Assembly: GCA_014905825.1 (NCBI GenBank) | Contig: JACGCN010000037.1 | Span: forward strand, 310,001 to 374,000 | Source: Lyophyllum atratum | Lineage: Eukaryota; Basidiomycota; Agaricomycetes; Agaricales; Lyophyllaceae | Direction of reading: 5' to 3' | DNA length: 64,000 nucleotides | Part shown: positions 48,259-59,522 of the stretch, piece after piece | How positions within the stretch are numbered: the first letter of the stretch is position 1 | Layout: each line of letters opens with the position of its first letter | Program-made: the position numbers and the translations under genes | The notes under the pieces: model-generated | What the model was told of the DNA's origin: nothing | What the model saw: the letters and a program-made list of their open reading frames with translations, nothing else | Database searches by the model: none

Positions 48259-49369
48259 GTTGCCTGAACCCCCCTCGAGGAAATATTCGGTGAAAGACAG
48301 TAAAGCAGTGAGCGACGTGGGCGTGACTCGAGGTCTAAGTGAGAGACAGAGGGAAGAGGTCCCGAGCAAGTCCAGGGCCCATACACTCGCAACGAAGTGC
48401 CGTCCGGTGAGTCTTACTCAAAAGACGGGCGGAGTCGATCGACGTCGCGGAGGAAATTTAGAATGGTGGCCTCCATGAAGAGTACTTCCGCACCTAAGCC
48501 CAGATCAGAGGTGTTGGTCGTCAGTCTCAAACAAATGTTAAAGGGTCACTCCGGCAAAAATGGTAGCGCTCCTGTTGGATTTTCTCCCTCAATGTCCCTG
48601 TGCCAGTATTGTTATCCCTGTCCGCGCTATTTTTTATTCCATGGCCACTACATGTACATTGCCCTCCCGCAAATTGCCCTGCCTTTCATTTGCGGGACTC
48701 AAAATTTAGCGACGAACTCGAGAAGTGAAACACGATCGATTCCGTTGATTTCCTGGAATAACCGTTCTTCCCCTTGTACAGGATCAGTACAAGATCCTGC
48801 CCCAATATGGATATAATGACCCTAGGTAACGGTACCCCTGTTGCTAACTCTAAAAATCGACGTCAGTCAGATTTCGCGCGATGGTGTGTGTTAAACTTGT
48901 GCTAAACCTCCCATATCCCTCTTTCTCGTCCATCCTGGAGGGAAAATGCAAATCTTCCCATCATAGCAATCATTAAATCAAAGTATAAAGTTTTCAGCTC
49001 CCGAATCATTTGACCGTCCCGAGATAGCGGAACCCCTTTTTTCCTCCAGGGGTGGTGGAATGCAAAGGACACTCAAGAATACAGCAGGTTATCACAGACT
49101 CTGCCTACAGCCTGAGAGTCAGAGGCTCAGTTCACGACGCCTGCTTCTGTCCTTTGTCCTTGTATGAGTTGTAAGCATCGATGAAATATTGATCTTGAGG
49201 GACTGAGGGAGGAAGCTGGAGAAGACTCATCGGCGATCCGGCACAGCTAATGGGTCGGATACAAATGCCGAGATGACTAAGCAACGGAGCAACTTAAGAG
49301 TGATCGGTCACTCGCAGACTACAGCACGGTTGAACACAGTAGTCGCGTTCTCCAGGTTCAAGACGCGCA
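48259..49369. promoter_or_regulatory. 1.1-kb divergent region, zinc-cluster regulator / ILV3
   Basis: No gene seen. Open frames near the left end are shadows of the regulator's 5' region. The interval must hold both promoters and long 5' UTRs. A CGG-N4-CCG inverted repeat lies at 49231-49240, about 130 bp before the ILV3 start. Confidence 0.5.
49231..49240. promoter_or_regulatory. Candidate zinc-cluster binding site, CGG-N4-CCG
   Basis: The sequence CGGCGATCCG is an inverted pair of CGG half-sites, the triplet bound by Zn(II)2Cys6 proteins. Yeast Leu3, which controls ILV genes, uses the everted form CCG-N4-CGG, so the match is only partial and may be chance. Confidence 0.25.
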
Positions 49370-51686
49370 ATGCCAAAGTCTTTCGCCTCCAAAGGCCGGC
49401 TGCTGGTCTCCTCCAGGTCATTCTGCAGCTCTACAAGATGCCGCGAGCAGCCGCTCGTCATGAATCGCTACAGCAGAGTTGTTACTCAACCCAAGGACCA
49501 AGGCGCTAGTCAGGTATGGTGGATATGACAAGTTCAAGGGTGTTTATATGGTTTATCACGTTTTATAGGCGATGCTATACGCCACTGAAGGCATCAAGAG
49601 CGACGCTGATTTCAACAAGGCTATGGTTGGGGTTGCCAGCGTCTGGTGAGTCCCCAAAACCCTCCTCAACTATCTGTAAATGAATTGCTGCCCGTAGGTA
49701 CGAGGGAAATCCGTAAGCTTCATTCTGTTCTTTTCGGGAGTATCTCACACGTTTTCTAGATGCAACAAACATCTTCTGGGGCTCGGTCAAGAAATTAAAG
49801 CGTCGTTGTATAAGTCCGACCTTATTGGATATCAATTCGGAACTGTCGGGGTCAGCGACGGTATAAGCATGGGGACACGCGGGATGTCATATTCGCTACA
49901 GTCTCGGGACCTGATCGCTGACCAGGTTGAGACCGCTGCTGGGGGTCACCACCTTGACGGAATGGTAGTTGTTCCTGGTTGCGACAAGAACATGCCAGGT
50001 GTTCTGATGGCCCGTCAGTCCCTCTTACTCTCATTCCTTGATAGCCGCTCAGGAAACCTCCGTTCCCAGTTGGACGGCTGAACCGCCCTGGTCTTATGGT
50101 ATACGGAGGGACCATCCGTGCTGGATCATGTGAAGGCGCTCCACAACTTGACATTGTCTCCGCGTTCCAATCATATGGAAAATATCTCCAGGATGGTAAA
50201 ACACCAGACGCAGAACGTGAGCGCTACAGCACTGTTCGTCATGCTTGTCCAGGCCCCGGAGCATGTGGAGGAGTGAGTGTCGACGTTCCGTGATGAACGC
50301 CTAATCTTAACCGATAACATGAAGATGTACACCGCGAATACGATGGCAAGTGCGGCAGAGGCACTTGGCATGACACTGCCGGGCTCTTCGTCTTTCCCTG
50401 CTGAGTCGGAGGAAAAGCACGCAGAATGCGCTTCGGTTGGATCTGCCATGCATAACTTGCTTGTGAAAAATATACTTCCACGAGACATCATGACACGTTC
50501 GGCATTCGAAAATGCCATGGTTTGTGGTTTCCCCTCCTTCCAGAGACGTCAGATATTCAGCGCCATTCCAACAGGTCTTGACAATGATTCTAGGCGGCTC
50601 TACAAACGCTGTTCTACATTTGATTGCGATGGCGCACTCGGTTGGCATCAAACTCGACATTGATGACTTCCAGTCTGTGTCAGATCGTACGCCTTTCCTT
50701 GCGGATATCAAGCCCAGTGGCAAATATGTCATGGAAGATGTATACAAGCTCGGCGGAATCCCCAGTGAGTCTTTCCTGTATCTTCATTCCGGCTTGATTC
50801 TTAGTTTTGAAAAAGAAATCCTCGCATTCCTCCTGAAGAATAAACTGATCGACGGGAACAACATGACTGTCACCGGTCTCACACTCGGCGAGAACCTGGA
50901 GAGATGGACTCACAAGTATGGGGAATTAGATCACACCCAGGACGTTATCCGGCCTCTAGATAAACCCATTAAATCGACGGGACATCTCAGGTATAACGGT
51001 ATTCCAGAAAAATCACTTCAACTTCTCATAATCTCCGTGCGGCAGAATTCTCAAAGGCAACCTCGCTCCTGGCGGGGCTGTGGCTAAAATCACAGGAAAG
51101 GAGGGCCTGGGATTCACCGGGAAAGCCAGGGCCTTCGATACGGAGGATGCCTTTGTCAAAGCGGTCGAAAGCGGCTCCATCAAAAAAGGCGAGAAAACCG
51201 TCGTCATACTTCGGTACCTGGGTCCTAAGGGAGGTCCCGGTAAGTCTTACACATCCGTAAATCTTTGACATCACTGACCCTCGAACAGGCATGCCTGAGA
51301 TGTTAAAGCCCACCAGCCTGATCATGGGTGCAGGCCTGGGACTCGACGTCGCCTGCCTGACTGATGGCCGCTTCAGTGGAGGGTCCGTATCCAACCCCGT
51401 TTCTTGATGCATCACCTCTAAAACCTTCTCCAGCTCTCACGGTTTCTGCATTGGACATGTGGTTCCGGAGGCCCAGGTCGGTGGCCCTATTGCACTTGTG
51501 CAAGACGGCGACGTTATTTCGGTCGATGCCGTCAAGAATACCCTAGAACTTGACGTCTCTCCGGAGGAACTGGAAAGGCGTCGGGCGAAATGGGTTGCCC
51601 CGCCTTTGAAAGTCTCACAAGGCACACTTTACAAGTACATCAAGATCGTCTCTGACGCGAGTCACGGCTGCATCACTGACGCATAA
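49370..51686 (+). CDS. ILV3: Dihydroxy-acid dehydratase, mitochondrial
   Basis: Iron-sulfur enzyme for the third common step of valine, isoleucine and leucine synthesis. Exons: 49370-49513, 49569-49645, 49698-49712 (15 nt), 49760-50013, 50070-50272, 50325-50519, 50575-50764, 50816-50990, 51046-51239, 51289-51382, 51434-51686; 597 residues. The start gives a presequence ([20 protein letters not shown]). Cluster and active-site motifs are [45 protein letters not shown] and [20 protein letters not shown]. The intron at 50765-50815 is in frame, with an unusual acceptor (gaaaaag); retention would add 17 residues. It shares a 1.1-kb upstream region with a zinc-cluster regulator. Confidence 0.95.
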
Positions 51687-51830
51687 TATGCGCGCTGCGT
51701 GTAGCCTCGATGGTATCGACCGTCTACACAGTAAAAGCACAATTTAATAGTTCTCCGCGTCGCGAGAGTAATATGATGGTGAACGATTATGCAGATCGGA
51801 AACCTAAATTTCCTAGCGTTGCGAACAATG

Positions 51831-53845
51831 TTAACTTCTACCCTTCTTCATGCTGCGCTTTTTCTCTGCTTTGGGCATCTTGTTCTTTCTCTTCTCTCTG
51901 GCATCTGCTTTGGCGGCTTGTTTGCGTTCCTGCGGGAGTGTCAGCAAAGCCATGACAGGATGACAAGGACGCTTACCTTCTTCGCCTCTTTGTCCTCATG
52001 TCGATGTCCTCTAGGTGTGCGTTCTACAAAACCTTCCTTACTAACACCATCGACATCCTCTTCTTCTTCTTCGCTGTCTTCTTCGGCATCCGACTCCTCG
52101 CTAGAATTAGAAGTAAAGTGCACAGCAGGTTTCTTTGCCTCTAGCACTGCGGGTGTTGCCTCGCCGACGCCGTCCTTCTCTGTGACAGGTACAACTCCTA
52201 TCGTCTTCGCATAAATAAGGTCATCTCCTTCCCCGCGAGCAAGTTTCTCGACATCTCGCTCTGGGTCGTAAACTTCATTCAAAGTCCGGGGAATAAATGA
52301 CTGTAAGAACACGGAGTCCTCGTGGGTGGACGAGGATTCGCGTTGGTTACCGCTATCGCTGGTGTCCGCGTCGCCGAGGAGTGGATCATCGTCCTCTGCC
52401 TTTTCTATCCAACTTTTCAGTACATCCGCCTCCTCTTTGTCCCCACCTTCTACTAGCTGGGCCTGAGTGATGAATTCGAAACATCTCCTAAGTCCCAGGC
52501 ACTTGACGCCCAATCGCCCAAAGAAGTCCTCAACATTCTTGATGTCCTTTCGAAGGAAGTCGAACGCAGAGGGGTGGTCGTGTTCCACGCTCTGCGAAAC
52601 GTCAATGATGCACAGATGGCCCTCGTGATAGAGGATGTTATATTCCGACAGGTCAGCGTGTACCAGCCTACACTGATGGAACATCCTACGGACGACCAGG
52701 ACGAGCTCGGCGTAGAGGTCGGCACATTCTGAGCTTGAGAGCTCGGCGTCTTTGAGTCGCGGGGACGCCCTGGGTCCGATTCTGATGAACACCAGGGGCA
52801 ATTGAAGTGTTTTGAGAAATCACGTACCAGCCCTCCTTATCGCCTATGAATGACATGACAAGGACGTTTTCGCGAACCTCGATTGGATCTGGACAGGGAA
52901 TTCCAGCGGCCACCAATCTCTTCAGGTTGCGCATCTCCTTCTCGGCCCAGAGGCGGACCATCTTCCGCGGGTTGCGGCGGCTGTAGCCCCGCCGGAATCG
53001 ATACTCTCCGGTGACGTATTTATCCCTGTCTTTGAAAACGAGGATAGATGTCTTGTAGATCTTGAGCGCCAAGTGTGCGTTTTCGGGTGTCAAAGCGTGA
53101 TACACATTGGCCTGGAGCACGTCAGCCTGAAGCTCCCAAAGATTGTACCATAGGACGGACCTCTTTCCCGGTACTGATACACCCGTTTATTTCATTAATT
53201 ACTCCTCGACCTATCATCTTGAACAAAATTATACGGGTCCTGGGATCTAACACTTGCTCTGTGGTGGCACGGTCCGCTTTATCTTTCAAATTGGCATGTG
53301 CGCTGGGTCCCTTCCTATTAACGCCAACCCCCATAACGTACGGTACATCGATCTTGGCGATTCTCGAGCTATATTTCGCTAGGGCGGCCAGTTGATCGCT
53401 CGTTTTATCCTTGGTGTGTGCAGTGGGTATTGTAGTGACATTGGCACTTCGTGGGTGATTTACTGCCGGTAGCGCGGCTACAGAGGACGAGTGGTTTACA
53501 GTAGACGATGTTCCTTGCGCCGTTCCAGTCCGTACGGCGACATGTTGTCGGAGCCGGTTATATTGCTTTGTGAAGTCTGTGCCCATAATTCCAGCGTGAG
53601 CATATATAAGCCGAAGGGGACACACCTCTCTCTGCTATCTCCCAATCTTCATCCTCCACTCGGTTATCATCGTACTCTTCATCTATGTCATCCTCATCGT
53701 AATCCGATACTTCTGGCAAAGGCAGCTCGTCCGAGTCATAGCTGGTGGTATCTATGTAGGAATGTTCCAAACGAGGGTCCAGCACTGGTGTCGACGTAGA
53801 TTCTTCTGCATCATCAAATTGACCGGCTTCGATGTTGAGGGTCAT
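51831..53845 (-). CDS. RIO1: Serine protein kinase Rio1
   Basis: Atypical kinase/ATPase required for the last maturation steps of the 40S ribosomal subunit. Exons 53845-53626, 53576-53161, 53111-52828, 52769-51977 and 51929-51831 give 603 residues. The N-terminus is very acidic ([15 protein letters not shown]). The RIO1 core has [15 protein letters not shown] (P-loop), [37 protein letters not shown] (catalytic Asp and Asn) and [19 protein letters not shown] (metal-binding Asp). The C-terminus has a Glu/Asp block and a Lys-rich tail ([20 protein letters not shown]), as in eukaryotic Rio1. Complete. Confidence 0.96.
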
Positions 53846-54050
53846 GGTGTGAAATGGGGCCCTGGGGATCTACGGACTTTTTGTGGTATAATTTAGATCA
53901 TCGTAAAAATCTTATCGCGACTGCAGCTTTAGGATGAAACATAGACAAATAACTTCCGTTGATCTGGAAAGTTTGCCAACTAGCTGTGCACGAGATGTGG
54001 CACATTAAAATGAAAGACTAGGATCTCACCTCTTGGCTATCGAACAGTTG
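53846..54050. promoter_or_regulatory. 205-bp divergent promoter, RIO1 / small membrane protein
   Basis: The start codons of the two outward genes are 205 bp apart. No TATA box is obvious. Confidence 0.5.
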
Positions 54051-54742
54051 ATGCAAACTATCAGAAAGCGAGTACCCTTCGGCCGTTCAAGCGCGGATGA
54101 CTCAGAGGAAGATGAGAAACGCATCCTTGACGAGCAAGGTTCGTTAATGTCTTGTGTCCTCATGTCGAACTGAACATGACTTCAACTCACAGAGCAAGAG
54201 GCCTTGATCAAGCAGTTGAAAGCCACCAACAGGGCTTCAAGTCAGCAATATATGTTGATACTGCAAGTCATCCTCGTCCTGTCATTCGTTCTGTATGTAT
54301 CATTCCATGGGTGAAGTCCACATGTTAACTCAATATTTGCATTAGTCAAGTCTTTTCGTTCTACAAGAACCCACTTCTGGTTATGATCCCTCCAGAAACG
54401 CCTGACCATCCCGTCGATCTTCCCCTACCCTCTATCCTTACGTTCGTCAATATTGTCATCCATATCAATCTTGCCTATATTGTATTCCGGGACAAGTTCA
54501 CAAGGCGCAATAAGCTTTCCGAAGCTGGGACACACCTTCTTCCATACCGGGTGGCCTATGCTTGCGCTGCGGTACCTCCCGCATTGTGCATGTACCTAGG
54601 GAAATCGTGGCAGTCCACTGCGTGGTGGGGCCTTACGGTAGCGATCCTTCTCACGGTTCAGACGGTGACAGCTGCCATTGACCAAGGGAATGAAAGCATC
54701 TCAGAACTGGAATCACTCCGGTATGTTTCTCCTGGAGCATAG
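54051..54742 (+). CDS. Small multi-pass membrane protein, unknown function
   Basis: 194 residues from exons 54051-54138, 54193-54292 and 54346-54742. The N-terminus is charged (FGRSSADDSEEDEKRILDEQ) and would face the cytosol. Four hydrophobic segments follow: LILQVILVLSFVLQVF, SILTFVNIVIHINLAYIVF, VAYACAAVPPALCMYL and WWGLTVAILLTVQTVTAAI. The tail is SELESLRYVSPGA. The stop at 54742 assumes no further splicing; a GTATGT just before the end (54723) could act as a donor and replace the last residues. I do not recognise the family. Confidence 0.75.
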
Positions 54743-54856
54743 TAGAGGGCGGATAGCTGGATATGGTATTAGCGGAGATTATATAATCACTTCCGAGATG
54801 CTTCCCTACAACCATTCAGTTTTCTTTTCGTTTTTCTCTGTACTCCATCACCCACG

Positions 54857-55675
54857 ATGGCAAGCTATTTTCCTCCTTTGACTAGCAGGAAGCAGCCTTT
54901 GCGCCAGTCTGGGTACACCGCCCGCACCGTCGAACGACGCCTATCAGACGCTTCGTTGCATGACTCCATCTACATCTTCCCCAACCCACTCTCTGCCCCT
55001 CCCAGCCCTACCCACGATTCGGGCCTCCCAGGGCATACTGAATTTACCTCGCCTCTCCTATCAGGACGCATACAGCTGCGTAGGACTCGAAATGGAAGAA
55101 AAAGCTCAATATCGCCCTCTCCACCTACACCGCTCTCTCCATGGGAGTGGGATGGGCATGCACTGGAAGCCGCTGGCGACAGACTACCTCTGCAACCGCC
55201 CTACTGTGATCATGTAGAACGGCCTCGTGGATTACGAGCCCGCATTAATCAAAACGCGGAGCCCATGCAGACGTATTCGGCGGAACAAGCCACTGCCAAT
55301 TTGGATAGTCATAGGCATCACCACCCGCATGCGCCTGCCCATATTCCCCTGCTTTCATTTTTCGTCTCCCTCCTCGCTGTCGACGATTCCACTGCTCGCC
55401 TTCTATCCCACCCAGCTTCCGACTCTGCTCTGTTCCCATGTGCCACTATATCGTCCGACCCTGATCTTGAGGAAGTAGGGAATGAGTTACACGGGGTAGA
55501 GAAGTTATTGGTACGTACGGGCGGGGCTCGCATCATCAAAGATGCTCTAAAATCTGAACGGGAGTTGGCACCTTGCCGTCCACTGCCGCCCGTTCCATTG
55601 CTGGGATTATGGAATACCGTTACCGTTCTCGTCGAGAATAGTGGAAACGTGTTGCGCGAAGTTCTGCATAGATGA
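54857..55675 (+). CDS. Intronless gene, 272-aa protein of unknown function
   Basis: A single uninterrupted frame with a good start (MASYFPPLTSRKQPLRQSGY). The first 150 residues are Ser/Pro/Arg-rich with several SPxxP-like sites (ISPSPPTPLSPWEWD), probably disordered. A His-rich stretch (SHRHHHPHAPAH) leads to a more ordered end with LLSFFVSLLAVDDSTARLLS and RIIKDALKSERELAP. It lies only 114 bp after the previous stop on the same strand. No domain recognised; the composition and codon usage look coding. Confidence 0.6.
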   Translation: MASYFPPLTSRKQPLRQSGYTARTVERRLSDASLHDSIYIFPNPLSAPPSPTHDSGLPGHTEFTSPLLSGRIQLRRTRNGRKSSISPSPPTPLSPWEWDGHALEAAGDRLPLQPPYCDHVERPRGLRARINQNAEPMQTYSAEQATANLDSHRHHHPHAPAHIPLLSFFVSLLAVDDSTARLLSHPASDSALFPCATISSDPDLEEVGNELHGVEKLLVRTGGARIIKDALKSERELAPCRPLPPVPLLGLWNTVTVLVENSGNVLREVLHR

Positions 55676-55757
55676 CATACCGTCGCTTCAGTGGTCCATA
55701 GTGTACTTTTTATATACTCTACTTTATATAATGATCGGAGCTTTCTTTCCTACCACG

Positions 55758-56766
55758 ATGGCATCCTCAACAACCTCAAGTTCTACCGAGTCTCGGCTCA
55801 ATACTATGATTAAACACGTTAACGGAGAGGTGATAAAGTTACCTGAGTTGCGAAAGACGCCCTTCCAAAAGCGCAAACAGTTCGCAATCGACCTTGCGTT
55901 GATTGGGATTTCTCTTCGGTGTGCCATCCTCCCGCCAATTCAATTACGGAAATATGTTGACACACTCTGTTCGGCCGACAGGACGGGTTATCTGGTAGAT
56001 GTCATCGCACCGCAGGACGCTGTCGACGTCTTTACACAGTTGATATCCGCCCTTCGACTGGTGACCCATTCGCATTCGATCGAGGAAGCATGGCGCTGAA
56101 AGTCCCGTTAGACCTGTCCAGAGTTCGAATCCGTCGCTCATGTGTATGAACCCGGCTCTGATCAGTCTTTCTTCGTGAATATCCGGATGCTCCTCAAGCA
56201 ACGGAACCCGGACGACCAGGGCTATACCCATGGTATTTCCTTCGTGCATCTCGGAATAGACGTTCCATATTCTCTGGTACGCGGCACAGTTCCATGTTAC
56301 TCGTTCCTTGGAATACCTAATGGTCATGGTCCAGGTTCCAAATCCGCCGTCCGACCTGACAGATGCTCTTTTGGCGTTGGTCGACGACGCGACCATCCAG
56401 CCGTCCCTACCACCCTCGATAACCTTACACACAAACTTGCCGCCGGAATCAGCAATACCATTAGCAGCCGTACTGCTGGAGTACCCTGTCGCATACATCC
56501 CGGCCTCACTGAAACATCCATTTCTGAGTAATGTGTCCCTGGATGTCTACGAATGTGCTCTGACATTTGACCAAAATGCGCCACACACCATGCTGAAATT
56601 CTCTTGCCCATCCGAGCTAGCAAGAAGCCATCCAGATGTCCTAGGCCCCGCTCACATTATTGCCTTTCTGACCAAGAAATTTACCGCTCGGATACAAGAT
56701 ATGGGTCCTGGCGCTTCACTTGAGGTGCTCCAAAGTACCCAAACTATGGACCGCGTCGCGTTGTGA
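55758..56766 (+). CDS. Protein of unknown function (281 aa)
   Basis: Exons 55758-56060, 56122-56174, 56220-56232 (13 nt) and 56290-56766 keep one frame; an in-frame ATG at 55731 is the alternative start. The first exon (KRKQFAIDLALIGISLRCAI, QLRKYVDTLCSADRTG) and the last (PPSDLTDALLALVDDATIQP, LLEYPVAYIPAS, LSNVSLDVYECALTFD, HIIAFLTKKFTARIQ) read as a folded protein. The two small middle exons are inferred only from frame and splice signals and are the weak part. No family recognised. A 184-codon minus-strand frame overlaps but has no protein-like features. Confidence 0.6.
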
Positions 56767-56827
56767 AAGCATCAAGCTCGTGCGTACATTATTCAGTTAC
56801 ATAGACCATCCATCTACACCCAGCATG

Positions 56828-59346
56828 TTAATCTATATCAACATTGACGATTTTGATGTCCTCGTAAGGCTTGTCCGTTTTGTTCGTCTTCACGTTCTCG
56901 ATGGTATGAATGACCTCCAGGCCCGATATCACACGCCCAAAGATGGTGTGCTTCTTATCCAGCCACGGCGTCGCCGTCGTGGTGATGAAGAATTGTGATC
57001 CGTTGGTGCCTGGTCCAGCATTGGCCATGCTCACGGTATACGGTCTGCCACACATTCATGATCAAAACGAGATCTCGGCCCTAGAATCAGAGTATAACGC
57101 ACCGATCATGCCTCAAGTCATCAGAGAACTCGTCCTCGAACTCTCTGCCCCAAATTGACGTGCCTCCCGTTCCATCGCCGAGGGGGTCGCCAGTTTGGAT
57201 CATGAACTTTGGAATGACGCGGTGGAATAGAACGTTTTCGAAGTACCCGCTTCTTGCGTGTCCCACGAAGTTCTCGACGGCCTTCGGGGCTTGCGAGGGG
57301 AACAGTCGCAGATGCATGTCGCCCATCGTCGTGTGGATGGTGGCGGAGTCGGCCAAAGGCGAGGGTCCAGTCTTGGCAGTAGGAGCGGCAGACGCAACGT
57401 TCTGCTCATCGCGCGTGGGCCTCTCATTGAAGACATCTCGTTCTCCCAACTTAGTATCCCTGAGAAGAAAAGGCCTTGGTCAGATACCAGTCAATTACAG
57501 AAAAAAGGACGTACTCCGGCTCAGAGCGAGTGAATAGATAAAATCTGCCCCGCTTATAGCCTGTGCAAAACAATGTCGGGTCTCGCTGCCCCTTGTTCGC
57601 AAGGATGGGGTTGGCAGATGCAGCCATAGCCTGTAAAACATTGAGGATTGACGGAACCGAATTGAACGCCTTGACAAACCATGGTCGTAAAGCCTGTCTT
57701 GGACGGAGCGCCTTGATACAGGCTAAGGTTCAAAAAGCGAACCGCTTCGTCTTTCCCCAGAAGACGAACAACACGGTTTGTGACAACATTCAGCACTACA
57801 TCGAATTTCAGCAAACCAAACCCCCGAGTGACCGAAAACGCATGAACGTACCCTTGATCCCCAGCAGAGACGGATACAAAACAAACGACCCCGTCTCGTC
57901 CCATATCGCGTTGCTCCACCGTCCAGGCACATGGCCGTCCGGTCCAGGCATCTCCAGCTCTCGTTCCATGGCAAGCCTTCGCCCAAACTCCATGTCGTCC
58001 AGTTTATACGCAGCGGTTCCCGCCTGCTGCATCTCCTGGATCGCCTCCAGGGACTCGTCGTACTTGCGCGTCATCTTGCCGCTAAGGAAGTTGAAGATGC
58101 GGACCTGGCGGTCTGGGAGAGAGAACGTGATGAAGGAGCTGGAGTCGGGGGAGAGGGTTATGCAGGTTGGTGTGGATTTAGACTGGAGAAGGGGTAAGGG
58201 AGGGAATGCAAGAGGGAGGGTACAGTTGGCACGCGCACCTTTTTGAATTCGTAGAGGTCCGTTTCGCTTTTGAATGACCATAAGCCAGGGACGTTCTTTG
58301 GTAGGACAAATGGCTCGATTGGCTGCCAATATTCAATGAAGCCGCCCTCATCCGCAGAGATCACCGTGTCATATCTATCGCTGTACTGCGCATGGAGAGA
58401 GATGTTTTAATGAATGCTAACACTCGTGTGAGCAGCAGCTGCTCACCGATATGATATGGACTGGGAATCGATGTAGAGTCTCGATGGTCTCGAGTGGCTT
58501 ACCGTCTCCACGACCATCGTATATTCGTATCGTTCCAGTCTTCGAATCGGACCTGTACGATGATTAGTAGAGTTACATCGAAGAAATGATCAGGAGAGAC
58601 GTACACCGCAAGGAGGCCCTGAGCCTTTCCACGCCCGTGCACCCAGCAGCACGCATGTGGAGTATATCCTAGCTTGATGATGTTGATCATGTCTGTCAAC
58701 CGTCTGGTAAGATGAAGAAGCCAGCTATCGGTACGTCTTTCTTGCTCACCAAAGTTGATCACATCGAACACCTTTGCAGTTCCATCTTCTGACACAGTCG
58801 CAAAGAGCTGTCCGTCCTCGCTGCCGGATACCCCTACTACTGGGGTGAGATGCGCACGGTAATGCTTCACGAATTCGATCCCTTCTTCTTGCTTCTTCCA
58901 GAGCTTGAGATGCCCGTCGATAGATGTCGTGACGATGAAGTGTGTTCTAAGGCAACATATGAGTGAACAACTCATCAAACGGGTGGTAGACCTTACTTCG
59001 TGACCACACAGAAATTCACCGTGTCCCGATGCATGAAGCTCTTGTAGTACTGCTCGGCATCTGGCAAGTGCTCGAGATACAGACGTTCATGGGGCAGCAC
59101 TATAAACAAAGTCCTGTCGTTCCTTGAGGTTCAAAGATAGGAGAGCAGGATGGGGGACACACCTTTGCGTTTTTTCTTCGCGCCGGCGCTGTCAGCTGGC
59201 AAAGGCATTGGACCAACATCGTCGTCGTCGTCCTCTACGGGTGCCTCTGGCCGCATGTCTTCGCCCTGCGCCATCTCCGTGGTCCCATTCTCGCCGTCAC
59301 GGCCTCGTTTGCCTAGGACGGACGCGTCTTGATCTGTATCGGACAT
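56828..59346 (-). CDS. WD40-repeat peptidyl-prolyl isomerase (PPWD1/Cyp15 type)
   Basis: Nuclear cyclophilin with N-terminal WD40 repeats, a spliceosome-associated type. Exons: 59346-59163, 59099-58997, 58946-58750, 58692-58605, 58552-58447, 58385-58239, 58182-57852, 57795-57680, 57630-57515, 57459-57103, 57044-56828; 653 residues. An acidic start ([12 protein letters not shown]) and AKKKRK lead into [20 protein letters not shown]. Repeats include [20 protein letters not shown] and [12 protein letters not shown]. The isomerase domain has [59 protein letters not shown], with active-site Arg, Phe and Trp kept. The whole family layout is intact. Confidence 0.94.
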
Positions 59347-59522
59347 GGAGGATGCGTGAAGATGAAAGTTGACGTGAGTGTTGAGATGGATCGGAGTTCG
59401 GATGTCCACCAAGTTCAAGCGTTCTCAAAATCATGTACTTAGATTCATGTCCAGGCAGAACGACAGGGTATCGAGTATAAATTAGGTCGAATGATAGGTA
59501 AAGTAAGATACATCCAAGGGGA

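Noticed and set aside
55944..56498. 184-codon minus-strand frame
   Set aside because: It overlaps exons of a plus-strand gene whose translation is far more protein-like, and it lacks recognisable motifs.
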